Part shown: one piece after another, positions 40,184 through 54,356 of the stretch
Numbering within the stretch: position 1 is the stretch's first letter
Layout: each line of letters opens with the position of its first letter
Source: Rhizobium sp. Pop5
GTDB lineage: Bacteria > Pseudomonadota > Alphaproteobacteria > Rhizobiales > Rhizobiaceae
Length of the DNA stretch: 64,000 nucleotides
Assembly: GCF_024721175.1 (NCBI RefSeq)
Contig: NZ_CP099398.1
Coordinates: 310,001 to 374,000 of the forward strand
Reading direction: 5' to 3'
Notes under the pieces: model-generated
The model's input: only the letters and a program-made list of their open reading frames with translations
Database searches by the model: none
Told to the model about the DNA's origin: nothing
Program-made: the position numbers and the translations under genes

Positions 40184-40608
40184 GACCCATCCACGACGGG
40201 CAACAGGCGGGCAAGAATGGTCGGATCAAGCGAGGCTGGGATCGTCAGCCCTCGGCCATTCGGCAGGCCGATCTCGATCGTCATGTCGTCTTCAAATCGC
40301 GGCCGTGAGGCTACCTCGCAAGATGCCGCCGCCGGTGGCGAAATCGTAAGTGGCACGAAGCCCGTTGTAGCGGAACTGCTCAGAAGACCACTACGGTATT
40401 CCCGACGCCAACGGGTCAACAATGACCGTGACAATCCATATCGCCGCGCCGTCACCGAGCCTTTCCGAAAGCCTTGTAGACTTTCCTCGACGATCCGAAC
40501 CTTCTCTTCGTCCGACCAATCCCGTCGGCGACCAAGATCGTCGACGGACAAGACCTCAATGGGGGAAATGATTGTAGCGCATGACATAAGGCATGGACTT
40601 AAAGCCAA
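40180..40608 (-). CDS. tnpA: IS66 TnpA (Orf1) protein
   Basis: A helix-turn-helix protein: RRRDWSDEEKVRIVEESL, then GSVTARRYGLSRSLLTRWRREY. The open frame gives 142 residues from 40608, but a start around VLSVDDLGRRRDW is more likely. First gene of the IS66 element. Confidence 0.85.
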   Translation of the reverse strand: MALSPCLMSCATIISPIEVLSVDDLGRRRDWSDEEKVRIVEESLQGFRKGSVTARRYGLSRSLLTRWRREYRSGLLSSSATTGFVPLTISPPAAASCEVASRPRFEDDMTIEIGLPNGRGLTIPASLDPTILARLLPVVDGS

Positions 40609-40647
40609 TCAGCAAGTCAGGACAGACGGCCTTCGCCGGATGGGTAC

Positions 40648-41030
40648 GTACAAGACCGCCTACTTCCTGCTGCAGAAGCTCCGGGAGGCAGCCGACCTTC
40701 GCCGTGATGCGATCAAGCTGCACGGTACGGTGCAGATCGACGGCAAGTATGTGGGCGGCGTCCTCCGCAAGGTGACAAGAAGGAAGAGCGCAAGGACGGG
40801 CGCAAGAAGGAAAATCAGAACGGCAAGCGTATGTGAGTTCTGGCGCTGAGGGAGGCCAACCGCCATGCACCGAACAGAACGGTGACGCGGGTGATCCTGG
40901 ACGAGAACGGCAAGGATGCATGGGCGGCCGTCGCCAAGCATGTGGAGCCGAAGGCGCTCCTGATCGCTGACGAACACAAGGCGCAACCAGGGCTTTGAAA
41001 GAAAGCGCTGTATAGATCCACCTGCTCCGC
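40648..41030 (+). pseudogene. IS1595-type transposase, C-terminal part
   Basis: Continues the fragment at 35060: YKTAYFLLQKLREAADLRRD and KLHGTVQIDGKYVGG (catalytic aspartate), then, after a frameshift near 40790, LREANRHAPNRTVTRVILDE and DAWAAVAKHVEPKALLIADEHK. It then decays. Confidence 0.7.
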
Positions 41031-41064
41031 CCTTTTAGTCCGCTAGCAAAAGGCGGTAGGGGAC

Positions 41065-41260
41065 CGACTTTTCGAAGCGGTTTCCTGCCGGCCGACAAGG
41101 GCTACGGCAGCGCTGAAATCCTCGCCAAGCCGGTCGAGTGTAAGGCTTCGGCAACATCGCGCCGAAGAACAACTGGAAGGCTCAGTCGTCTTCTCACGCT
41201 GGGTCTATCGGCAGCGTAACCTCGTGAAACGTCAAAAGCATCGGTTCGATCGTAATTGAC
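41065..41260 (+). pseudogene. IS5-like transposase C-terminal scrap
   Basis: In mixed frames: ADKGYGSAEILAKPVEC, NIAPKNNWK, FSRWVYRQRNLVKR, resembling the conserved DKGYDS...IPPKxNR...YRxRNLVER end of IS5-type transposases. Short and broken. Confidence 0.45.
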
Positions 41261-42062
41261 GCAAAGCTGACAGTCGTGTGCGATCGCGCACATTGACAGG
41301 CTGGCATGATGCAAGCGCCGACGTGCATTGTGACCTCAACCCAAATCACTCCAATGCTGGGTTGGCCTTCGGACGGATCGCTCGCAAGGTTGACGCTGTT
41401 CAAATACTAGGCGGAGTGGCACAATCCGCGACTCCCGACACACGGTGAGCACCGGAAGACGCCTTCTGTCGCCATTGAAACATTCACTAACAATGATCTG
41501 GTGGCACACCAATTGCTTGTAGGAGCCCAGATCTCTGCCAGCAATGGTTCCGGTCCAAGCTCCAGTGGCTACTATCGACGATGACCAACACCTTTAGATG
41601 TAAGGCCCATCTTCGCCCATGTCGTACCGTACGAACGGAGCTCGTCAGCGATCATCACGCGCGGCGGCGTGCAGCCGATCCAAAGAGCTTTGTCACCAGC
41701 CACTGCTCAGCGCGGGAGCCTCTTCAGCTTTGGACCAAGACGTTGAGAGCGATGCCATTCTGGCCGACAGCGCCGCCGGAGCCAATGTTCTTCGCGCGCG
41801 ATCGAAGTAACCGACGTTCAGATGTCAGGTCGCCACGAATGAGACTGCTTCAAGGGATTCCAGTGGGAGATCGCCTTGCCGAGTTAAGGCTCCCACTGGC
41901 ACACGGTTTCATTGGTCACGCCGGTGCCGCATGTTGGCCGCCGCAATCCGCTAAACTTAACGGTGCCTTAGAACCTGAAGAGACACAGCGAAATCGGCCT
42001 TTTGTTTGGCACCGGTTGGACTAGGCCCGTTTTCGTTTTCGTCTCAAAAGTGGAGATGCGAT
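41261..42062. other. Upstream region of the GGPP synthase, nothing certain
   Basis: About 800 bases. No clear gene, nod box or -24/-12 promoter was recognised. Confidence 0.4.
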
Positions 42063-42992
42063 ATGATTTCGAATCACCAAGCCGACGTGGTTGGCGATAG
42101 CGACAAGCTCATCGAGCAAGCGCTGCGAGCTGCCATGGATACTGCTCTAAGTCCGGCTGCGCCGGCTCACCTGCGTGGAGCGCTGGACGCGGCAGTGTTT
42201 CCAGGGGGCTCCCGGATGCGCCCCAAGCTCTGCTTGAAAGTCTCCTATGTGTGCGGCGAAAAAGATCCTGAGCTGGCGACAAGAGCCGCGGCAGCAATTG
42301 AATTGCTGCACTGTGCCTCGTTGGTGCATGACGACTTGCCTTGCTTCGATAACGCGGCGCTACGCCGCGGCAGACCAACGGTGCACCGGCTTTTCGGAGA
42401 GCCTATCGCCGTTTTGACCGGCGATGCCTTGATTGTGATGGCTTTCAAATACCTCAGCTTGCAGGCTGCGCTAACACCTGAGTTGGGCGCGCGCATGATC
42501 GAGGTGGTTGCGGAGGCGGTCGGCCCCAGTCACGGACTGATCGCCGGACAGTCGATGGAGGCAATGACGCACGTCCCAATCGACCGCTATCACCATTACA
42601 AGACCGGCTCCCTCTTTGTCGCGGCGGCCACTTGCGGTGCCCTGGCAAGTGGTGCAGATCCGGCCCCATGGTCTAAGGTGGGGGAATTGCTCGGGCACGC
42701 GTATCAGATCGCCGACGACATCGCAGATACAGTCGGCCGCGCAGAAGTGCTTGGCAAATTGCCTGCCGTGGACACGCAGCTGAATCGACCTAGTATCGTT
42801 CGCGGCCAAGGATTGGACAGCGCAGCCGCCAGATTTTATGCGTATCTCGAACAGATAGGTGACACCATTCCTGCCAGCCCTCAAAAACGGTCCTTCGTTG
42901 ACTGGCTTAATCATGCACTTTGCAAAGGCGTGGCTGGACCGGGAAAAGCCGGTCTGATTCAACAAACGGCGCTGGATTGCGCGCCTTTGTAA
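42063..42992 (+). CDS. Geranylgeranyl diphosphate synthase, stand-alone copy
   Basis: A 309-residue trans-prenyltransferase. The first aspartate-rich motif is HDDLPCFDNAALRRGRPTVH, the second YQIADDIADTVG. It condenses IPP with allylic diphosphates to GGPP. It starts at 42063 (MISNHQADVVGD) and lies on the opposite strand, convergent with the gibberellin operon, 188 bases past ks-idi. Since the operon's own ggps is reduced to a relic, this gene probably supplies GGPP to CPS. A replacement ggps near the operon is, as I recall, reported for R. etli. Confidence 0.9.
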   Translation: MISNHQADVVGDSDKLIEQALRAAMDTALSPAAPAHLRGALDAAVFPGGSRMRPKLCLKVSYVCGEKDPELATRAAAAIELLHCASLVHDDLPCFDNAALRRGRPTVHRLFGEPIAVLTGDALIVMAFKYLSLQAALTPELGARMIEVVAEAVGPSHGLIAGQSMEAMTHVPIDRYHHYKTGSLFVAAATCGALASGADPAPWSKVGELLGHAYQIADDIADTVGRAEVLGKLPAVDTQLNRPSIVRGQGLDSAAARFYAYLEQIGDTIPASPQKRSFVDWLNHALCKGVAGPGKAGLIQQTALDCAPL

Positions 42993-43180
42993 GCCCGAGT
43001 TACGGTACGCATAACCTAGCCGGCGGCATCATTACCGCTTCATCGTCAACAGCTGCTTCATGAACATTTCGTTCCCTGCATCGAACCGCTGGGCCAAGGT
43101 GGATTAGAGGTCTAGCTTTAGCGTTAGCGGTTTTTGCAACCAGCTTGGAGGGCCGGCCGACAGAGCGGGCGACGCCGGCA

Positions 43181-46785
<3,605 letters not shown>

Positions 46786-46839
46786 GCGGGATGTTCCCTC
46801 TGCAGGCAGTTGACGAGAAGCGCGGCGAAGCGCACCTAT

Positions 46840-47250
46840 GCTGGCGGCGGTCCGCGGTGGGCAACCGCTCCGATCTGCGCCGTGGAATCGAACACAATGT
46901 AGCATCTAGCGGTGCCGCCGGCCGATCGCAGCGGTACGGCGGCGCCTCCGTGCGGACCGGCGCCAATGCGCACGGCGCGTGCTTGAACAGATACCCTTTT
47001 GGCCCGCTGCACGGCCTGCGCCAACCGCTCCGCACGCGGGCGCAGCGAGGTGATGGCTTCCTCGGCCTCTGGCCATAGGCCCGGCACTGACTGGGGCGCT
47101 GCATGCAGCTTCGTGATCGGCACGCCGGTTGCTTTCTTCTCCGCCGCATGCTTGCCGGGGGCTTGCCCAGCGTCGCGTCATCCGCTGGCGTGTCATCCTC
47201 GACCACCTACAATACAAGGCCGAAACAGGCGCGATAGCGATCCAGTGCGC
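46840..47250 (-). pseudogene. Relic of the operon's GGPP synthase gene
   Basis: Only C-terminal debris is left: LDRYRACFGLVLQVVEDDTP and ADDATLGKPP, which is the second aspartate-rich region of a GGPP synthase, then in another frame KHAAEKKATGVPITKLHAA and EEAITSLRPRAERLAQAV. The first aspartate-rich motif and about two-thirds of the gene are missing and frames shift. It sits in the usual ggps position between cyp117 and cps. The intact synthase at 42063 would cover the loss. Confidence 0.7.
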
Positions 47251-47558
47251 GGTACAGAGTAAAGCGCGGCATCCTCCGCGACGGCGCATAGCGCGCCAAT
47301 GCCTATGGACGCGCGCACCGGCAGTCCGCCGCACGCCTGCGCGCCCGATCCGCCGAACGGGGAAACGCCAGTTCGGTCGTCGTTTAGCGTGGAACCCTTC
47401 TGCATGTTGTTCATCTCCTTCTACCTGACAGAGAATGCCGCGGCGAGCGGCGAGCCGCCGCGGTGCTGCCGGCGTCGCACCGCGCGCGCGCGCCGAGTGC
47501 AGCAATGCCGCCCATCGTCGTCGCCGCTGCCTCTTGACACGGGGCAGAGGATCCCAGC

Positions 47559-48908
47559 TCACGAGAATCCGATGCGGACTGTCATGGACGGATGTGCGGT
47601 CGGGTAATAGCGCCGGCCTTTTTCGACGCCGCTCATCAATCGCGGCCGCACCCCGGCCTCCTGCATGGTCAATGCCAAGGCGATGCTGAACTGCACCAGC
47701 TCCAGCCATACAAGGTGATAGCCCATGCAGACGTGTGGGCCGGCACCGAACTGCAGCATGTCCACCGGCCGGATCGGCTCCGTGCGTTGCAGCCACCGCC
47801 CCAGACGGAACTGATCGGGCGCTTCGTGCAGCAGCGGCGAGGTCGAGAAATGCAGTAGTGGGATGCACAAATGAGTGCCCGAAGGAATGCGCCGCTGGCC
47901 GAGTTGTAATTCCTGCATCGCGCGACGCGGTACGAGCGAGGAAGCCGGATGCATTCGTAGCGTCTCCCGAAACAGCGCCTCTGCGACCGGACATTGCGCC
48001 AGGTCCTCGTGCCCGGTCGGCACCGCGCCCACGCGTTGCGCCTCTTCGACCAGGGCGTCCCACAGCTCTGGATGCTGCGCCAGCTCGATCACCATCCAGG
48101 CTATCGTCGAGGCGGAGGTCTCGTGGCCGGCAAGCAGCAGCAAGCGGATATTGGCGACCAGGACGTCATCGGAGAGCGCGCCATCGCTGCAATCGAAGGC
48201 GCTCACCATGTCGTTGATCAACCCGGTGCGCGCGGCGCGCGCGCGCGCGTCCCGGATGAACTGGCGCGACTGCGCGTCGATCCAATCGCGGGCGGCGCGG
48301 CCGCGTCGCAAGGGCATCCCCGGCAGGTCGATCGGGGGCGCGACCATCAATTGTAGCAGTTGCCGATACTTGCGATGCCACTCCGACAGGTCTTGGGCGG
48401 GGATGCCCATGAGACTGAAGGTGAGTTTGAGCATCAGGTTGCGGGTGTCTGGCAGGATAGCGACTTCACCGCGGTCGCGCCACGCCTTGACCTGAGCCCT
48501 AATAATTGGTTCGAACAGCTCGCCAATGCCGGCCTCGGTCAGACCCCTCGGCAGAAACGCCGCTTTTATCCCATCGCGCGCCTGCCGGTGCGCGCTACCG
48601 TCCAAAGTGACCAACGTTCCGCCAAGGATGTCGGGCGCCATCTCTTCGATCAGTGCCGAGGACACTTCCTTGTGCCGGAGCAATGCGAGCGCATCTGGAT
48701 CCAGGCATGTCATCAGGTGTCCGGCCGGGCCGAAGTCCAGCCAGAAGTGGCTGCCTAGGGTCCTTTCCGCGCGCCGCAGCAGGCGCGGCAGATCGCAGAC
48801 GATGGCGGGAAGATGCCCGACCAGGGAGAAAGCGCCAGGCATGACCGGGATGTCGTCCCGTAGCCGGCGCCAGCGGTTCAGCGGGTTGAGCAGCATGTCC
48901 ATCACCAA
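47559..48908 (-). CDS. cyp117: CYP117, ent-kaurene oxidase
   Basis: A 449-residue P450. The I-helix is RLLLLAGHETSASTIAW, ExxR is in ALFRETLRMHP, and the heme loop is FGAGPHVCMGYHL. By position in the operon and family it is the ent-kaurene oxidase, giving ent-kaurenoic acid. Three closely spaced in-frame starts exist (48908, 48902, 48896); the SDR stop overlaps them, implying coupling. Known only from family precedent in rhizobial gibberellin operons. Confidence 0.9.
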   Translation of the reverse strand: MVMDMLLNPLNRWRRLRDDIPVMPGAFSLVGHLPAIVCDLPRLLRRAERTLGSHFWLDFGPAGHLMTCLDPDALALLRHKEVSSALIEEMAPDILGGTLVTLDGSAHRQARDGIKAAFLPRGLTEAGIGELFEPIIRAQVKAWRDRGEVAILPDTRNLMLKLTFSLMGIPAQDLSEWHRKYRQLLQLMVAPPIDLPGMPLRRGRAARDWIDAQSRQFIRDARARAARTGLINDMVSAFDCSDGALSDDVLVANIRLLLLAGHETSASTIAWMVIELAQHPELWDALVEEAQRVGAVPTGHEDLAQCPVAEALFRETLRMHPASSLVPRRAMQELQLGQRRIPSGTHLCIPLLHFSTSPLLHEAPDQFRLGRWLQRTEPIRPVDMLQFGAGPHVCMGYHLVWLELVQFSIALALTMQEAGVRPRLMSGVEKGRRYYPTAHPSMTVRIGFS

Positions 48909-49747
48909 TGCGACGCTGCGGCTGCTTCGGCGGCGTCACCGGCCGGCCGAGCCGCGCTGTTGCCACCGTCGGCGTAGGTTGGAACATGCGCCAACATGCC
49001 GCCGTCGATACACACCACCTGGCCGGTGATGAACGCAGCCTCCTCCGAGAGCAGGAACGCGACCAGCGCGGCTACGTCCTCGGGGCGGCCGACGTGCGGC
49101 AGGAGCTGGTGCCGGTGTAGATGCCGTTGCATGCACTCGTCCAGCTTGGCGAAGAGACGTTCGGTCATGACAAGACCTGGCGCAACCGCGTTGCAGCGGA
49201 TCTTCGCGTGTCCGTATTGGGTGGCAAGCGAGGCCGACAGCATGTTCATTGCGGCCTTCGACGCGGCGTATGACGTCAGTGCGGTGTCGCCGCTGAGCCC
49301 TTGGCACGATGACATGTTCACGATCGCGCCACCACCACGGCCGATCATTTGTGGGATGGCCTGCCGGCAGCAAAGGAGCGTGCCGCGCAAATTGGTCGCC
49401 ATGGTCTGGTCCCAGACCGCCACGTCCAGGTCGAGGATCGCGCGGTCGTGCGGAGTCAAATGCATGGCGCTCGCATTGTTCACAAGCACGTCGACCCCAC
49501 CGAAGCGCCGCTTCGCCGTTTTGAACAGCTCTGCCACCGCCTGCGCATCTGCGATGTCCATGGCCACGGCCAGCGCTTGGCCCGCTTCGGCTGCGATCTG
49601 TGCGGTGCAGGCGATGGCAGCGGGGCCATCAATGTCGGCCACCACCACTCTGCCGCCCTCGCGCGCGATGGCGAGGGCGCATGCCTTGCCGATCCCGGCG
49701 CCGGCGCCGGTCACCACGGCCACCTTGCCTTTAAATCGTTCCATCAT
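48902..49747 (-). CDS. Short-chain dehydrogenase/reductase of the gibberellin operon
   Basis: A 281-residue SDR. Cofactor motif [10 protein letters not shown] (TGxxxGxG), NNAS, catalytic serine in [10 protein letters not shown], and the YAASKAA Tyr/Lys pair are all present, and the C-terminus has [11 protein letters not shown]. In this operon the SDR oxidises the aldehyde formed during ring contraction to GA9. The start [12 protein letters not shown] at 49747 follows CCAGGAGA; it overlaps the end of the upstream cyp114-ferredoxin gene. Confidence 0.9.
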   Translation of the reverse strand: MMERFKGKVAVVTGAGAGIGKACALAIAREGGRVVVADIDGPAAIACTAQIAAEAGQALAVAMDIADAQAVAELFKTAKRRFGGVDVLVNNASAMHLTPHDRAILDLDVAVWDQTMATNLRGTLLCCRQAIPQMIGRGGGAIVNMSSCQGLSGDTALTSYAASKAAMNMLSASLATQYGHAKIRCNAVAPGLVMTERLFAKLDECMQRHLHRHQLLPHVGRPEDVAALVAFLLSEEAAFITGQVVCIDGGMLAHVPTYADGGNSAARPAGDAAEAAAASHW

Positions 49748-51332
49748 GTTCTCCTGGATTGCGTAGGTCTTTCGCTGCATGTCGCTCAGCGTCTGCCGGA
49801 GAGGGCGTAGGGCCGGGGTTGGTGCAATGGTCATCGCCGGCTTCGCTTTCGATCACCCGAATGGCCGCGACCGGGCACTGGCTGGCTGCTAGGCGCACGG
49901 CGGCGTGCAGCGCCTGCGGGACCGTCGCCATGCACACTTCCGCCACGCCGTCCGGCTCGCGCTGACGAAAGGTGCCCGGCAGCGTCAACACGCACTGACC
50001 AGTGGTTCCGCACAGGTCCTGGTCGACCACGACGCGAACCTCAGCCGCCGCCTGCGCGTGCAGCCGCACCGGCAGCGCGCGGAACGTCCTAAGGAACGCT
50101 GAGGGCTCCCGGGTCGGCTGCTCGGCCAAGGCCAACGTGGGGAAGCGAGCCTGGATCTGCGGCAGGCTCTCGGCCAGTTGCACCCTGGCGAGTTGAGCAC
50201 CTAGGCAGAAGTGGATGCCGTGGCCGAAGCTCAGCATAATCTTTCCGTCGCTCGACATGCCAGGCCTGGTGCCGTAGAACCGCACCGGATCGAAGCGGTC
50301 GGGATCAGCGAAAGCGTCCGGGTCGCGATTGCCGGCCGCGATCAGCACGCGCACGTCCGCGTCCTTCGGGATCACCACGCCATGCAGTTCGATGTCGCGC
50401 TGGGCGATACGCGGAATGGAGCTGAACATGGCGGGCGCCTCGCAGCGCAGTACTTCTTCTACAAATGCCTCCACCCCTGCGGCGTCTCCCTGCAGCCAGT
50501 GCCGCTCCTCGGGGTAGGCCAGCATCGCCAGCACCGCATGGTCGATAGTCGCAGCAGTGGTGGCGAAGCCGCCCAGCAACATGCCCCACAGCATGCTGAT
50601 CAACTCCGCGTCCGAGAGCGTATCGGCGTCGTCGGTGTGTGCGCCGACCAGTGTCGACACGATGTCGCGGCGGGGATCGGCGCGCTTGCGCAGTATGAGG
50701 TCGCCGAAATAGGCCTTCACCCTGGCGCTGGCCACGTCCGCCGCGGCGAGCTGTGGATCGCTGGCGTGCGGGCTCAGGCCTTCTAGAATGGCGCTGACGA
50801 TCGCTGAGAGCTCGAAAACGTCGTCTTGGGGCATGCCGAACAATTCAGCGAAGACAAGCATGGGCAAGGCCAGTGCGAATTCCCGATGCAGGTCCACCGC
50901 CTCTCCTCGCTCCAGTGCGGGCGCCATGCCATCCAGGCGAGCTGCGACGATGCGCGCGATGCTCGGCCGCAGGTTGTCGATCTGGCCCACGGTGAAATCG
51001 CGCGAAATCAGCCGGCGCAGACGCGTATGCGTCGGTGGTTCCTTCATGGCTAGCGTAGACGCCAGCAGATTGAGCGACAGGCTGCTCGCCGCACGCGGGA
51101 AATAGCGCGCCAGTTCGGATGGCGCCGGCCCCCGAAACGCATCGCCCGTAGCCTTGAACGCCCAGTAGATGTCGGCGTGGCGGCTCAACAGAAAGAGGCC
51201 CGACGCCGCGCGGTGCACCGGATCGTGCCCTCGCAACCACCGCATGAACGGGTACGGGTCTTGGATGCATGCTGGCGACGCCAGCTCGGCGAAGGCGTCG
51301 TGGCATGCTGCCGTGGTGTCTTGCACGTCCAT
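49731..51332 (-). CDS. cyp114: CYP114 fused in frame to its ferredoxin
   Basis: A 533-residue fusion. Residues 1 to about 427 are the P450: the ExxR EEVLRCE, heme loop [20 protein letters not shown], start [14 protein letters not shown]. From about 430 comes a 3Fe-4S-type ferredoxin: [35 protein letters not shown]. In most bacterial gibberellin operons these are two genes (cyp114 and fd); here no stop or start separates them. CYP114 catalyses B-ring contraction on the way to GA9 and needs this ferredoxin. Fusions of this pair are, as I recall, known in some rhizobia. Confidence 0.9.
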   Translation of the reverse strand: MDVQDTTAACHDAFAELASPACIQDPYPFMRWLRGHDPVHRAASGLFLLSRHADIYWAFKATGDAFRGPAPSELARYFPRAASSLSLNLLASTLAMKEPPTHTRLRRLISRDFTVGQIDNLRPSIARIVAARLDGMAPALERGEAVDLHREFALALPMLVFAELFGMPQDDVFELSAIVSAILEGLSPHASDPQLAAADVASARVKAYFGDLILRKRADPRRDIVSTLVGAHTDDADTLSDAELISMLWGMLLGGFATTAATIDHAVLAMLAYPEERHWLQGDAAGVEAFVEEVLRCEAPAMFSSIPRIAQRDIELHGVVIPKDADVRVLIAAGNRDPDAFADPDRFDPVRFYGTRPGMSSDGKIMLSFGHGIHFCLGAQLARVQLAESLPQIQARFPTLALAEQPTREPSAFLRTFRALPVRLHAQAAAEVRVVVDQDLCGTTGQCVLTLPGTFRQREPDGVAEVCMATVPQALHAAVRLAASQCPVAAIRVIESEAGDDHCTNPGPTPSPADAERHAAKDLRNPGEHDGTI

Positions 51333-51337
51333 CTTGA

Positions 51338-52618
51338 TTACCTGTCGAGTGGCTGATCTGACCGGTGCGCGCCAGGCGCCGCCAAATGAGAAGATTGCGA
51401 TGCCGGGGGGCGTCCGCACCAGAGCACCGGCATCTCCTCGAACCCGCCGGTGATGATCTCCTTGCGCAACTTCAGTTCTTCGGGCGCCACGGCCAGGCGC
51501 AACGCGGGAAAGCGCTGGAAGATCGAACCGAATATGGCCTTCAGTTCCAGCCTCGCCAGCGCCGCCCCGATGCAATTGTGCTGCCCGTAGGAGAACGCCA
51601 GGTGGGGATTTGCGTCGCGTCCGATGTCGAAGACTTCCGGGTCTTTGAAATGGCACGGATCAAACGAGGTCGCCGGCAGGCCGACCAGTACTTTGCTCTC
51701 CGCGGGTATATGCACGCCCGCGATGGTAACGTCGGTCCGGGGATAGCGCATGATGCCGTCCCACCCCGCGCCAGGCGAATACATGCGCAGTATTTCTTCC
51801 ACCGCCTTGTCAACCAGGGAAGGATCGCGGACCAGGCGTTCGCGCTGTTGCGGATGGCGAAACATGGCCAGCAGGCCGAATTCGATCTGCGCGACGGTGC
51901 TCTCGTGCCCCGCCACCAGCACGCCCGCCGCGAGGCCGATCGCCTCTTCCTCGGTCGCTTTGCCCTGGTCGACCGCGGCTAGCAGATCCGTCAGCAGGTT
52001 ATCGCCCGGATCCTGTCGCTTGCCCCGTATTTTGCCGTGGATGTAGGCGCGGAGCTCTTCCCAGGCCAGGCCGGACGCGCTGCGCGGGCCGCTTTCATGC
52101 TGGTGCGTCATCACCTCGTCGGAGAGCCCTGCGAAAAAGGCGTGTTCCTCGAAGGGCACGCCCATCAGCGCGCTGATTACCTTGGCCGGAAGCGGAAAGG
52201 AGAGATGGCGTCGCAAGTCTGCGGGCTGGGGCTGAACCGCCAGCGTATCGAACAACTGCACGGTGATCGCCTCGACCTGCTGCGTAAGCAGCTTCACCCT
52301 GCTGTTGCTGAAGGCCGGCGCCACGATCGTGCGTAACCGAGCATGCTCGTCCCCTTCGTGCGAGACCAGCCATCCCGGCGAACCGAGAATGACCGAATCG
52401 GGGGTGAAATCCGCCGGAGGCATTCCCGCGGGCAGGAATGCCGCGTCAGACAGCACCGCCTTGGCCTCGTCATAGCCTGTCACCCACCAGCATTCGTGCC
52501 CGGACGGAAGGCGCACGCGGTGGATCGGACCTTTGGCGCGTAGCGCTAACATCTCGGGCGAGGGCTCGATGTGATCGACCCGCCACATCGGCAGCGTCGG
52601 CAAGGATTGTTCGGACAT
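51338..52618 (-). CDS. cyp112: CYP112, gibberellin multifunctional oxidase
   Basis: A 426-residue P450. The I-helix is [15 protein letters not shown], ExxR is in EEILRMY, and the heme loop is [17 protein letters not shown]. By family it is the bacterial gibberellin 20-oxidase equivalent (removing C-20 to give GA9). The start [14 protein letters not shown] is at 52618; its stop lies five bases before the cyp114 start. It is the first intact gene of the operon, directly downstream of a cyp115 relic. Confidence 0.9.
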   Translation of the reverse strand: MSEQSLPTLPMWRVDHIEPSPEMLALRAKGPIHRVRLPSGHECWWVTGYDEAKAVLSDAAFLPAGMPPADFTPDSVILGSPGWLVSHEGDEHARLRTIVAPAFSNSRVKLLTQQVEAITVQLFDTLAVQPQPADLRRHLSFPLPAKVISALMGVPFEEHAFFAGLSDEVMTHQHESGPRSASGLAWEELRAYIHGKIRGKRQDPGDNLLTDLLAAVDQGKATEEEAIGLAAGVLVAGHESTVAQIEFGLLAMFRHPQQRERLVRDPSLVDKAVEEILRMYSPGAGWDGIMRYPRTDVTIAGVHIPAESKVLVGLPATSFDPCHFKDPEVFDIGRDANPHLAFSYGQHNCIGAALARLELKAIFGSIFQRFPALRLAVAPEELKLRKEIITGGFEEMPVLWCGRPPASQSSHLAAPGAHRSDQPLDR

Positions 52619-52686
52619 GGTGACGCTTCACTCTTTAAGCCCGGAAGGGGCGGAAGATGATGGGCAGACTGCGGGCAGCAAATGAG

Positions 52687-52930
52687 TTAAGGCAACGTGT
52701 AGACCACGCCCTCTGCGGCGATTGCCAGCGCCAGATCCTCCGGCCGCACGAACGGCGGGGGGAAGACACTTCCCAATTCCAGGCGCGCCAGCGCAGCGCC
52801 CAGGCACAGATGCGGCCCCTGGCCGAGCGGCAGGTGCGGGTTTTGCAGCCGGTTGAAATCGAACATGTCGGTATCGCCATAGGTCGGCCGACCGTAGGAA
52901 TTGGCGCAGCAGGTTCGACCGCACCCGCCC
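52687..52930 (-). pseudogene. cyp115: CYP115 relic (C-terminal end only)
   Basis: The last 60 or so residues of a P450 remain: DMFDFNRLQNPHLPLGQGPH, the heme loop [19 protein letters not shown], and the end AIAAEGVVYTLP. Position at the head of the gibberellin operon identifies it as cyp115, the 3-oxidase that turns GA9 into GA4. Upstream sequence has no P450 homology. Loss of cyp115 with retention of a 3' scrap is the pattern described for many rhizobial operons. Confidence 0.75.
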
Positions 52931-54027
52931 ACCGACCCGTCCGCAAACAGAACTTCCAGTCCAGTCCCACACCCCCGGCTTCCCGCCTGGCTCAAGGTCT
53001 GCCGCTTTGGCTGTACCGCTCGCGACGTGGGCGATTGTTGTGGGTCGCAAACGAAGAACTCTAGATCGCATCTAACACTCCTCACATTTTCCCGGCACAC
53101 ACAACCGAGCCACTATCATTGCCCAGCAAACCATCGGAACTCACGAGACGCGAACAGCGATGCGCCGCCCGAAGACCATCGCGCTGCGATTGGCGACATA
53201 CCGTGACCAGAGCAAATCGCGTGCCGAAGTGAATTCGTGGGTTCAGCAGGCATTTCGTAGCAGCGCGTAGTGTCAAGCTCCCGCCATTCAGTCTCAATGC
53301 CGACAACCGCGGAGTACATGTCTGACAAAAGACTGCTCTAAGCCGGTCTGCGTCCGATAGTCGGCGACCTGCATGGGATGCCCTCGCGGCGGGCTTTCGT
53401 GCAACAATCCGCGCCATCTTCGACGTCGAAGTTGCCCCGCCAGTTTTCGTCCGATGGGCGGGAACGTCGTCGACTGCGCCGAGGCCGCCGCGTTAAAAGC
53501 GCCGGCTCTGGGCAAATCAGACTGGACCCGCCTCGACCCTCCGGTAGTAAAGTTTGCGGAGCTTATTTCCGCCAAATGCAAGTTCTGAGCTTGTAGTCAT
53601 CTCGTTGACGTTGTTCTTAATGTTTCCACCCCCGCGCTTACCGAGACGGTCGAGCTTCTCGATCGGCGTAGGTAGAAAAGGCAACGGGAAACGCTCAAAC
53701 TTCGAAGCATGTTCTCTTCCGGAAACATGTCATCTAATCAGGAGCGGCGGTCGGCAACAGTCGCCTGAGTCGGAGGTGCTTTCTAAACCAGACGATGCCC
53801 AATCCAGAAGCCTCCTGCCGAAGATGAAGCAATCGGGAGACCAATGCAGCATCTCATGGACCGCCGCACCGTGGTGAAGAAAGCGGTCCTCGGTTGCTGG
53901 AGGTTGTTGAGTAGTTCCATGACATCGAATTGAGCTTTAGCCTGATGAATTGGGTCAATACCTACACCGCTAACTAAGGGGTGCGCCGTTTACGCCTTAG
54001 GTCAAGCTGGGGGACGTTGGACTGCTC
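52931..54027. other. Region upstream of the gibberellin operon, no gene recognised
   Basis: About 1.1 kb holding the presumed operon promoter. No -24/-12 sequence, nod box or anaerobox stood out. 53977-54027 holds the detached C-terminal codons of the Psi-like gene. Confidence 0.4.
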
Positions 54028-54090
54028 TGACCTGCCCCTGCGAATTTCCTCCAGAATTGATTAGAGTCCGGCCCATCAAAGGACGGACGA

Positions 54091-54356
54091 ATGAAGAAGC
54101 AGAGATTTACCGAAGAGCAGATAATTGCGGTGCTGAAGGAGCAGGAGGCTGGTGCGAAGGCGGCCGACCTTTGCCGCAAGCACGGATTTCAGAAGCGACG
54201 TTTTACAACTGGAAAGCCAAATACGGCGGCCTGGAAGTCTCCGAGGCCAAGCGGCTGAAGGCGCTTGAAGATGAGAATGCCAGGCTGAAGAAGCTGCTCG
54301 CCGAGCAGATGTTGGACGCAGCAGCACTCCGCGAGCTTCTTTCAAAAAAATGGTAG
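54091..54356 (+). pseudogene. IS3-family OrfA, frameshifted
   Basis: MKKQRFTEEQIIAVLKEQEA and AADLCRKHG begin in one frame; the rest, ISEATFYNWKAKYGGLEVSE to LRELLSKKW, is one frame over, through a missing base near 54188. Helix-turn-helix and leucine-zipper region of an IS407-type OrfA. Confidence 0.75.

Larger units (their letters stand above)
35330..40647 (-). mobile_element. IS66-family element, inserted in an IS1595 gene and itself interrupted
   Basis: Terminal inverted repeats are visible: left GTATCCATCCGGCGAAGG at 35330, right the complement of GTACCCATCCGGCGAAGG ending 40647. The flanking 8 bp GTACAAGA at 35322-35329 and 40648-40655 is a perfect target duplication. Inside, on the minus strand, are tnpA, tnpB, a frameshifted and split tnpC, and a small accessory gene. 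A serine-recombinase element of about 2.5 kb (35885-38367) sits inside tnpC. Confidence 0.9.

Noticed and set aside
46906..48063. 385-codon minus-strand frame overlapping cyp117 and the ggps relic
   Set aside because: Out of frame with cyp117, Arg-rich, no motifs.
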